Shown here piece by piece: positions 13,004 through 18,782 of a DNA stretch of 20,863 nt. Origin of the DNA: a virus. The notes beneath the pieces are model-generated. The model was not told where the DNA came from and made no database searches. It worked only from the letters and a program-made list of their open reading frames with translations. Location of the stretch: the IMG/VR virus record IMGVR_UViG_3300025869_000126, positions 1 to 20,863 of that record; one strand, written 5' to 3'. The translations under genes were made by a program, and so were the position numbers. Position 1 is the first letter of the stretch, and each line of letters starts with the position of its first letter.

Positions 13004-13329
13004 AGAAGAAAGATAAACAACTAGAGGATGATGTAAAACTTTTTGCAGATTGCTGTTCTGATTTGAAAAAACCAATAGCAGAATTATCCAAGAAGTATCC
13101 TATAAACATGATACACTCAGCACTCATGGAAGTAGGACTTCGTATGTCTATGCTTAGCATGGGTACAGAAAATACTATGGCTATCTTTGAAACAATTATG
13201 AGTAACTTAGGTGGCTATGGTACACTCATAGACCAAGACACTCGTGCCATGAGGGAACGAGGTGAAGATGAACTAGATGCAATAGAGAATTGGGAATACA
13301 ATGTCAACATCAGCAAGACCATCCATTGA
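13000..13329 (+). CDS. Hypothetical helical protein, 109 aa
   Basis: This 109-residue, probably all-helical protein begins MKKKDKQLEDDVKLFADCCS. It contains a central Met-rich helix (INMIHSALMEVGLRMSMLSM) and an acidic end. AAGGAG lies seven bases before the ATG, which overlaps the previous stop. No domain is recognised. It overlaps the next small gene by 29 bases. Confidence 0.65.
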   Translation: MKKKDKQLEDDVKLFADCCSDLKKPIAELSKKYPINMIHSALMEVGLRMSMLSMGTENTMAIFETIMSNLGGYGTLIDQDTRAMRERGEDELDAIENWEYNVNISKTIH

Positions 13330-13480
13330 CCATGTGCCAACACAGTTAAAGTATTGGGCAGACAAAATGTACGACGCAGAATTTGAAGACAGGTGGAGAG
13401 CCTATCATGAGGCTAGGACTATCTACTTAATGTACAAAAGACTTAACGATGAAGGAATAGAATATGAACCAAACTTTTAG
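13301..13480 (+). CDS. Small protein, 59 aa
   Basis: This 59-residue protein begins MSTSARPSIDHVPTQLKYWA and continues with an acidic/aromatic helix (ADKMYDAEFEDRWRAYHEAR). GGGA lies about six bases before the ATG. It overlaps both neighbours (29 and 17 bases). It is consistent with a real early gene, but no family is known. Confidence 0.6.
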   Translation: MSTSARPSIDHVPTQLKYWADKMYDAEFEDRWRAYHEARTIYLMYKRLNDEGIEYEPNF

Positions 13481-13715
13481 AAAGATAACTCCGAATAGTG
13501 GAGCCTCTTGGTATGTAAAATGGACAGCAAGTATTATTATGATAGTAGGCATGGTTATGACAGCTATAGAATTTACACCATTTAATTTATTCTTTCACTT
13601 GGGCGGAGTCACAGGTTGGTTTATTGTAGGATGGATGTGGCACGACCGAGCACTGCTAACAGTTAACTCAATAGCCATGTTCATATTCGCAGTAGGTATC
13701 TTGTTAAACTTTTAG
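13464..13715 (+). CDS. Membrane protein with WYVKW motif (DUF6552-like), 83 aa
   Basis: This 83-residue protein has three hydrophobic segments: after a polar N-terminus, YVKWTASIIMIVGMVMTAIE, then FHLGGVTGWFIVGWMWHDRA, then a final span ending GILLNF. The pattern WYVKWxAS... LxG..GW..vg..W.DRALL..N resembles small phage proteins I recall as DUF6552. The function is unknown. GAAGGA precedes the ATG. It is the last gene before a promoter-like gap. Confidence 0.72.
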   Translation: MNQTFRKITPNSGASWYVKWTASIIMIVGMVMTAIEFTPFNLFFHLGGVTGWFIVGWMWHDRALLTVNSIAMFIFAVGILLNF

Positions 13716-13716
13716 C

Positions 13717-13744
13717 TTGACAATTTATTTACATATGATAATAT
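13717..13744 (+). promoter_or_regulatory. Candidate promoter, TTGACA / TAATAT
   Basis: TTGACA (13717-13722) begins two bases after the previous stop. TAATAT (13739-13744, four of six) follows after 16 bases. The -35 context TTGACAAT matches the promoters at 7596 and 15865. It would drive the group from 13764. Confidence 0.5.
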
Positions 13745-13763
13745 ATAAAGAAAAGGAGAACTC

Positions 13764-13901
13764 ATGACAATAGATATAACTGACTACGATAGACTTACAT
13801 CGGACAATCAAGTAAGACTTTTAAATATACTTCTTGATACAAATAAAAAGCTAGAAAGAATAGCCATTGCCTTAGAAGAAAAAGAAAAGGAGAGCAAATG
13901 A
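13764..13901 (+). CDS. Small coiled-coil-like protein, 45 aa
   Basis: This 45-residue protein begins MTIDITDYDRLTSDNQVRLL and ends in a charged helix (KKLERIAIALEEKEKESK). AAAAGGAG lies seven bases before the ATG, and the stop overlaps the next start (ATGA). It is probably a short helical protein of unknown function. Confidence 0.6.
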   Translation: MTIDITDYDRLTSDNQVRLLNILLDTNKKLERIAIALEEKEKESK

Positions 13902-14170
13902 AATATGATGTAACGACTAGCCATATGTTTACACAGCATTGGATTGTTGAAGCTAAAGATAAAGACCAAGCGGCGGAAAAAGTTGCCAACGGCAAAATAA
14001 AATTTGATAAAACTTCCAGAAAGTTTGTATCTGATAAACTAACAATGGGGTTAGTCACAATACCAGATGTAGCCATTCGTTCTGTAGAACCTCTCGAAGG
14101 TCAAGAACAAGGCTTTGAAACATTTGATGTAGATGTACAGGGAAGTTATGGAGGTACAGACCCAGAATGA
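13898..14170 (+). CDS. Hypothetical protein, 90 aa
   Basis: This 90-residue protein begins MKYDVTTSHMFTQHWIVEAK, followed by DKDQAAEKVANGKI, a pattern like small alpha/beta phage proteins in which a beta strand is followed by an A..A...I.nG helix-turn. AAGGAG precedes the ATG. Its C-terminus is acidic and Gly-rich. The stop overlaps the next start. The function is unknown. Confidence 0.68.
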   Translation: MKYDVTTSHMFTQHWIVEAKDKDQAAEKVANGKIKFDKTSRKFVSDKLTMGLVTIPDVAIRSVEPLEGQEQGFETFDVDVQGSYGGTDPE

Positions 14171-14283
14171 TTATAGATGTTAGAAGTGACGAGTGTGTTT
14201 ATATTACTATAAATAATACTGTGTATTATATTGATGATTCAACAGGCGAACGCATTATGAAAAAATGGAAAGAAGAAAAATAA
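14167..14283 (+). CDS. Small protein, 38 aa
   Basis: This 38-residue protein begins MIIDVRSDECVYITINNTVY and ends with a Lys-rich helix. It looks like a beta hairpin plus helix. The ATG lies inside the previous stop (ATGA), and the next ATG follows one base after its own stop. These junctions are the evidence that it is translated. No family is recognised. Confidence 0.55.
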   Translation: MIIDVRSDECVYITINNTVYYIDDSTGERIMKKWKEEK

Positions 14284-14284
14284 A

Positions 14285-14500
14285 ATGAAAAATGTATTAG
14301 CAACCTTTACCATACAAGACAACGGCTATGAATACTTTGACTATGCCCTCTTTCCAAGAGGGATGTCTAATGATGAGATGTTAAAAGAAATGTTTGAACC
14401 TGTTGATGATAATGAGGATAGAACATTTAAGATATATAAGTTACAAGAGGTAACCAAAGAAACAGAAGATGTGTTAAGAGATTTACACATAGCATTTTAA
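14285..14500 (+). CDS. Hypothetical acidic protein, 71 aa
   Basis: This 71-residue protein begins MKNVLATFTIQDNGYEYFDY. It has an alpha/beta appearance and an acidic central loop (EPVDDNEDRT). Its ribosome site is weak (AAAGAAG), so it is probably translated by ribosomes arriving from the previous small gene. No domain is recognised. Confidence 0.62.
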   Translation: MKNVLATFTIQDNGYEYFDYALFPRGMSNDEMLKEMFEPVDDNEDRTFKIYKLQEVTKETEDVLRDLHIAF

Positions 14501-14508
14501 GGGGGCAC

Positions 14509-14676
14509 ATGAAAGAGCCAAAAGAAATACATTTAATGGATAAGCAAATAATTATAAACATCATGGATAAGATAAAAGAACAATACAATGTAGACAATCT
14601 AAAAGAAGATTCATTGGATGCTTTTCTCCATCTGTGGGATGAATTAAAGGAGGCTATCTATGCCAAAAAAAGATGA
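14509..14676 (+). CDS. Small helical protein, 55 aa
   Basis: This 55-residue protein begins MKEPKEIHLMDKQIIINIMD and continues KIKEQYNVDNLKEDSLDAFL, likely two or three short helices. AAGGGGG precedes the ATG by four bases. It overlaps the next gene by 17 bases. No family is recognised. Confidence 0.58.
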   Translation: MKEPKEIHLMDKQIIINIMDKIKEQYNVDNLKEDSLDAFLHLWDELKEAIYAKKR

Positions 14677-14899
14677 TGAGTTGGTCATACCAACAGAACT
14701 ATTAGAGAAAGACCCTAATGAACTTGCACAAAATGAGAGCGAGATACAAACGATAATATCGTATCTACAAAAAACTCGTGAGAATATTAGGTCAGCAGAA
14801 AAAGCAGGTAAGAGAATTACTAGCAAGACAGCAAAGGTAAAGACACCCGAGCCCGTAACACAAGGCAGTATACTTGATGTACTGATTAAGGATGTATAA
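14660..14899 (+). CDS. Hypothetical protein upstream of the nuclease, 79 aa
   Basis: This 79-residue charged protein begins MPKKDDELVIPTELLEKDPN, followed by a helix (ESEIQTIISYLQKTRENIRS) and a Lys/Pro-rich stretch before TQGSILDVLIKDV. A strong AAAGGAGG site lies before the ATG. Its stop shares a base with the nuclease start (TAATG), so it may be a small partner of the nuclease. The function is unknown. Confidence 0.65.
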   Translation: MPKKDDELVIPTELLEKDPNELAQNESEIQTIISYLQKTRENIRSAEKAGKRITSKTAKVKTPEPVTQGSILDVLIKDV

Positions 14900-15861
14900 T
14901 GGATTTATTAGACTCAGTTAAGTTACCAAAGTATGTATACGAAGACGGTAAACCTAGACAAAATGTATGGGATACTTCAAGCCTATCATCTTTCCTAGCT
15001 TGCCCTCGTCTGTATAATCTTACAAACCTAAATGGTTACAAGATGAAATCATACGGCACAGTAACAGGATTTGGGTCAGCAGTACATGACGGTTTTGAAA
15101 TACTGGACACAGGAAAGTTTAACAAAGAGAGCAAAGAAGAATCCATAAATAAAGCCATTAAGTATGTGCTAGAAACATATGGAGAAGATTTACAAAGTGC
15201 AGAAGACAAAGCAAGGGGACTTGAGGCGGCACTCAGAGCAATAGTATGGAGAGCAGAAGAATATTGGGATGATACCATTACAATAGCTTCCATGCCCGAT
15301 GGTGCCCCCTGTCTCGAAACAAGATTTGAAGTACCCTTTGGTAATCACAGGTTCTCTGGTCGTATAGATAAGATAGTTTTATTTGCAGGGGAGTTATACT
15401 TGTGTGATACAAAGACAACTAAAGCGGCGTTGAGTGAGCAATATTTTAAAATGTACAGACCAAACAACCAGGTGTATGCATACTTGTGGGCGGCTCGTGA
15501 AATCATGGGGTTACCTGTTAAAGGTTTTATTATTGAAGGAGTGCAAACAGGTGCTAACTTCTGTAGATTTAATCGTACAGTATTTAATGTATCTAAAACT
15601 TCTATTAATGAATGGTACATGGATGCACAGTACTCATTATCTGTAGCGGATTCTTTTTGGGATGCGGGTTACTACCCTGCAAACTTTACCGCATGTGGTA
15701 ACTATGGTGGCTGTAAGTTTAGAGAAGTGTGTGGCGAATCACCAGAACATAGGACTACATTACTTAACGAAGACTTTGATAGGCAAGTGCATGAAAGTCT
15801 ACATCAAAAGGGTGAGTTAATTCATGCAGAAGATTTATTTAAAAAACAAAATAAAAAATAA
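14899..15861 (+). CDS. RecB/Cas4-like PD-(D/E)XK nuclease with cysteine cluster, 320 aa
   Basis: This is a predicted DNA exonuclease of the PDDEXK_1 type, most likely used in phage recombination or end processing. The sequence has SSLSSFLACPRLYNL (27-41), the conserved His in GSAVHDG (59-65), GRID (154-157), the core LYLCDTKTTK with D170 and K172, and QVYAYLWAA (191-199). Cys35 together with C266, C272 and C278 forms the four-Cys pattern that holds a 4Fe-4S cluster in AddB/Cas4 nucleases. The length is normal. It is directly followed by a promoter, then by the Sak4-like ATPase and DUF669-like genes. No Cas1/Cas2 or CRISPR array is present, so it should not be called cas4. Confidence 0.88.
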   Translation: MDLLDSVKLPKYVYEDGKPRQNVWDTSSLSSFLACPRLYNLTNLNGYKMKSYGTVTGFGSAVHDGFEILDTGKFNKESKEESINKAIKYVLETYGEDLQSAEDKARGLEAALRAIVWRAEEYWDDTITIASMPDGAPCLETRFEVPFGNHRFSGRIDKIVLFAGELYLCDTKTTKAALSEQYFKMYRPNNQVYAYLWAAREIMGLPVKGFIIEGVQTGANFCRFNRTVFNVSKTSINEWYMDAQYSLSVADSFWDAGYYPANFTACGNYGGCKFREVCGESPEHRTTLLNEDFDRQVHESLHQKGELIHAEDLFKKQNKK

Positions 15862-15864
15862 TTG

Positions 15865-15892
15865 TTGACAATTTTTGTCAATATGCTATTAT
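15865..15892 (+). promoter_or_regulatory. Candidate promoter with palindromic -35 region
   Basis: TTGACA (15865-15870) and TATTAT (15887-15892, five of six) are 16 bases apart. The -35 box is the left half of a 7-base inverted repeat, TTGACAA (15865-15871) and TTGTCAA (15875-15881). A regulator bound there would cover the -35 box. It sits in the only gap before the recombination/replication genes. Confidence 0.58.
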
Positions 15893-15911
15893 TACAATAC
15901 AGGAGATAAAT

Positions 15912-16727
15912 ATGGCAAGTATTAGAAATCATACATCAACTGATGTAACTAAATTACTTCTCGTTGGAGATAGTGGCTCGGGTAAAACTGCAACGCTAGC
16001 AACACTAGCTAATGCAGGTTACAACCTACGCATACTAGACTTTGATGATGGGTTAGCTATCTTACCAGAGTTCTTAATAGACTCAGCGGTGGATAGAGTA
16101 AGTTTCGTAACACTAAAAGATCCAATAGGCAAAGCAGATGCATTTCGTAAAAGTGCAAACTTAATTGGTAATTGGAAAGATGGTGACGAAGACTTTGGGC
16201 CTGTTAATAAATGGACAAGTAAAGACGTTCTAGTTATTGACAGCTTAACATTGATGGGTGAAGCGGCTTTAAGGGGGGCACTATCGTTTAATAACAAGAA
16301 GCCTACCGACCAAGCTACTCAACCAGAGTGGGGAACCGCCGCTCGTGATGTGCAAAACATTGTTCAATATATAACAGGTTCAGAAGTTCCGTGTAATGTG
16401 GTAGTGACCACACACATGCAATACATGGAAGGAGACACGGGAGTTTCCAAGGCATACCCAACTAGTGTCGGGTCTAAACTATCTACTAAACTGGGTAGGT
16501 ATTTTAACTGCGTGTGCAGAATAGATACTAGAACATCCAGTAAGGGAACTGAGCGTACCTTACGAACTGTTTCAGATCATAGAATGGATTTAAAAGTAAC
16601 GGCTCCAAGTTTACTTGAGGCAAACGTTCCTTTAGATTTAGCTAAGTTATTTGAAGCTATTCAAACAAGTGCTCGTAAAAAATTGTCGAAAGACAATGTC
16701 ATTAACATCAAAACAGGAGGTAAATAA
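15912..16727 (+). CDS. Sak4-like RecA-fold ATPase (AAA_24), 271 aa
   Basis: This is a single-strand-annealing type phage ATPase expected to bind ssDNA and promote annealing or recombination. Walker A is GDSGSGKT (19-26). DFDDGL lies near 43-48, Walker B is DVLVIDSLT (105-113), and the sensor-like strand is VVVTTHMQY (163-171). This combination matches PF13479 AAA_24/Sak4 proteins. AGGAG lies seven bases before the ATG. The stop overlaps the next start. The next gene is a DUF669-like protein, the usual companion of Sak4-type ATPases, and the upstream gene is a RecB/Cas4-like nuclease, so the three probably form a recombination module. Confidence 0.88.
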   Translation: MASIRNHTSTDVTKLLLVGDSGSGKTATLATLANAGYNLRILDFDDGLAILPEFLIDSAVDRVSFVTLKDPIGKADAFRKSANLIGNWKDGDEDFGPVNKWTSKDVLVIDSLTLMGEAALRGALSFNNKKPTDQATQPEWGTAARDVQNIVQYITGSEVPCNVVVTTHMQYMEGDTGVSKAYPTSVGSKLSTKLGRYFNCVCRIDTRTSSKGTERTLRTVSDHRMDLKVTAPSLLEANVPLDLAKLFEAIQTSARKKLSKDNVINIKTGGK

Positions 16728-17164
16728 TGGCAGATATTCAAAACTTTTTAACCATGCATCCAGACGATATACCAGAAACGCAGGTGCTACCAGAAGGTAG
16801 TTACGACTTCGTTATCACTAGTTATCGTTCGGATAAAGTTGGTGAGAAGCAAAATGAGATTGTGCGTATCAACGTAAAGGCTCAAGCAGTTCTGGAATCA
16901 GACATCACAGATGGTGATTTGGAAAACTGTGAACCAACCAGATTGGAGTTCTGGGCTACTAAAAATGCTCTGAAACAGGGTAACCCTGTTATCTCATTGA
17001 AATCTTTCTTGTTTAGTGCTATGGGCATGGACAAGGTAGGCTTTGGTGAAGCATTAGAGCAAAGCATTGGTCAAACATTTAGCGGTGTTGTGAAACACGA
17101 AATGGTTGGCAGAAATAAAGATATACTACAGGCTTCGGTCAGTCGTATATTGAAAGCGGCATAA
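16727..17164 (+). CDS. DUF669-like protein, presumed ssDNA-binding, 145 aa
   Basis: This 145-residue protein begins MADIQNFLTMHPDDIPETQV, followed by LPEGSYDFVITSYRSD. That is the familiar 'lp.G.Y...I..se.k....G....l.v...V' start of DUF669-type proteins placed next to Sak4-like ATPases. The rest is beta-rich and suggests an OB-like fold. A single-stranded DNA-binding role is inferred from the family context and partner. The start overlaps the ATPase stop (TAATG). Confidence 0.72.
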   Translation: MADIQNFLTMHPDDIPETQVLPEGSYDFVITSYRSDKVGEKQNEIVRINVKAQAVLESDITDGDLENCEPTRLEFWATKNALKQGNPVISLKSFLFSAMGMDKVGFGEALEQSIGQTFSGVVKHEMVGRNKDILQASVSRILKAA

Positions 17165-17168
17165 TCAT

Positions 17169-18245
17169 ATGGGTGAGTATGCAGTGCACAGAAGAGTTGC
17201 GTCACAACTTGTAGATAAACCACAGATCTGCATTGTTATGGATCATCCTTCCAACGACGAAGTACGTTTGAATAAAATACTTGCAGGTGATTTTATTATA
17301 AGCAGAATCTGTACACAAGTCGGTATTGACATTAACAAATGCATGCTCACCCACGCATTCCAACTAAAGCCTGCACAGGACAACTTACAAAACTTCTTTC
17401 ACAAAAGAAGTGAGTACAAAGCTTTATGCAAAGACTCTGAGTGGAGAACGCCTTATCCGATTACCACCTATGGATACCTCAAACAGGAGATGGGTCAAGA
17501 CTTAGAACGTTTGTATAATGAAATCAATGAAGCACAGCCTAACGTAATTATTGCAATGGGTAGTATTTCATTGTGGGCACTGACGGGCTTTGATAAGATT
17601 GGTGTGTATCGGGGTGCTGTGATTGAATCTTCTACGGATTCTCTTAACAGAAATTACAAAATTATACCTTCTTATAGTCCGTCAGCCGTCTTTAAAAATT
17701 ATGGATTTAGATATCATCTTTATTCAGATTATAAAAAAGCAAAACGAGAATCAAGAACATCAAAGATAAATTACGAAGAACGAGAACTTTGGATAGAACC
17801 AAGCATAGAAGACTTATATACATTTGAAAGTAAATACATCAAAGATTTGGGTGACACCAAGCCTTTATCATTCGACATTGAAACAGCAGGCGGGCAGATA
17901 ACTTGTATTGGGTTTGCCCCCTCCTTAAACCACGCAATCGTTGTACCATTTACATATAACTATTGGGCTGAACCCGATAGGAAAAAAGCTTGGGCATGGG
18001 TTAAGAGATTATTAGAAGACGAGACCATAGTTAAAGTTGCACAGAACCAGACATATGATGTGTCATGGTTGAAGTATATGCAAGACATAGAAGTCAGAGG
18101 AACGATCCACGACACTATGCATGCACAACACTCATTGCAACCAGAACTAGAAAAAGGTCTTGGATTCCTGGGCTCCACATACACTAACGAGGGTGCATGG
18201 AAAACTTTAGCCAAGTTTTCTGACAGCACAAAAGCCGATGAGTAG
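17169..18245 (+). CDS. Family A DNA polymerase, N-terminal piece: UDG-like domain plus part of 3'-5' exonuclease, 358 aa
   Basis: Residues 1-190 resemble a family 4 uracil-DNA glycosylase: CIVMDHPSND (21-30) stands where GEAPG..ED is usual, VIIAMGSISLWALTG (126-140) matches the core strand and helix, and IIPSYSPSAVFKN (165-177) stands for the YHPS motif. The catalytic loop is degenerate, so activity is doubtful. Residues 230-350 are the proofreading exonuclease: Exo I is LSFDIETAGG with D236 and E238, Exo II is AQNQTYDVSWL with N293 and D297, and IHDTMHAQHSLQPE follows. The protein stops before the Exo III motif, which is found at the start of the gene at 18773. It should therefore act together with that product. 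Confidence 0.87.
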   Translation: MGEYAVHRRVASQLVDKPQICIVMDHPSNDEVRLNKILAGDFIISRICTQVGIDINKCMLTHAFQLKPAQDNLQNFFHKRSEYKALCKDSEWRTPYPITTYGYLKQEMGQDLERLYNEINEAQPNVIIAMGSISLWALTGFDKIGVYRGAVIESSTDSLNRNYKIIPSYSPSAVFKNYGFRYHLYSDYKKAKRESRTSKINYEERELWIEPSIEDLYTFESKYIKDLGDTKPLSFDIETAGGQITCIGFAPSLNHAIVVPFTYNYWAEPDRKKAWAWVKRLLEDETIVKVAQNQTYDVSWLKYMQDIEVRGTIHDTMHAQHSLQPELEKGLGFLGSTYTNEGAWKTLAKFSDSTKADE

Positions 18246-18610
18246 TGAAACGACCCAATTTTTTCTCAGCTAAATCCATAGATAAAGTATGGGATCAGCA
18301 ATCCGAATCTTATGTAAGATTGTGGCGAGCCGTCCTTGACCAACTGTTGCAAGATTTATTGTATGAAGGTAATGGTAAAGAAGATAGGAAAGCCCACATA
18401 TATTCGTGGCAGTGGTTTGATAAAGATATAGAAGACTTTGAATCGGTGTGTGACTTGGCTGATTTAGATGCGGCTAGAACAAGGACAGAGATTAACAAAC
18501 TAATGGAGAAGGTATATGGCAGTAACTATAAACGAAAATTTGAAGAAAGCAAAAGAGCTATTGAGTGGCGACAGAGAAAAAGAATACGGAAACAAAAAAG
18601 CCAATCATGA
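18245..18610 (+). CDS. Small phage protein with VRLWRAV..DF..VCDLA motif, 121 aa, inserted between polymerase pieces
   Basis: This 121-residue protein starts at a GTG sharing a base with the preceding TAG stop. Its core, VRLWRAVLDQLLQDLLYEG, then WFDKDIEDFESVCDLADLDA and ARTRTEINKLMEKV, matches a small helical family frequent in phage early regions (LWRAV.lqal.D ... ..DF..VC.lAgLD...vr). I know that family only as hypothetical, and a helix-turn-helix-like end is possible. The C-terminus is very basic (RQRKRIRKQK). The last 95 bases overlap the next gene. It lies inside what should be one polymerase gene. Confidence 0.75.
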   Translation: MKRPNFFSAKSIDKVWDQQSESYVRLWRAVLDQLLQDLLYEGNGKEDRKAHIYSWQWFDKDIEDFESVCDLADLDAARTRTEINKLMEKVYGSNYKRKFEESKRAIEWRQRKRIRKQKSQS

Positions 18611-18782
18611 AAACATAGCTAAACTTTGGACTGCTTATCTTAAGACAGAAGTTTCTGCCCACGATGTAGCTATCTGTATGCTACTACTAAAAGTTGCACG
18701 ACTACAACAAGGAACTCCTAGTGCCGATACATATATTGATATGGTAGGGTACTCGGCTATTGCAGGAGAGATATGCGAATAA
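18516..18782 (+). CDS. DUF6378-like small protein, 88 aa, inserted between polymerase pieces
   Basis: This 88-residue protein contains the pattern of the phage DUF6378 family: AKELLSGDREKEYGNKKANH, then LWTAYLKTEVSAHDVAICML, LLKVARLQQG and DTYIDMVGYSAIAGE. The helical layout and conserved acidic residues recall MazG-like or all-alpha NTP pyrophosphatases and nucleotide-modification-associated domains, but the activity of this family is not established. AAGG lies before the ATG. The start lies inside the preceding gene, and the stop lies 10 bases into the polymerase piece. Confidence 0.83.
   Translation: MAVTINENLKKAKELLSGDREKEYGNKKANHENIAKLWTAYLKTEVSAHDVAICMLLLKVARLQQGTPSADTYIDMVGYSAIAGEICE

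Noticed and set aside
14899-15861. CRISPR cas4
   Set aside because: The fold and cysteine pattern fit, but there is no repeat array and no cas1 or cas2. The neighbours are phage recombination and replication genes.
18245-18782. Group I intron or intein interrupting the DNA polymerase
   Set aside because: The interruption contains two ordinary small phage genes with their own starts. No splice-domain residues, endonuclease motif or intron core pairing was recognised.
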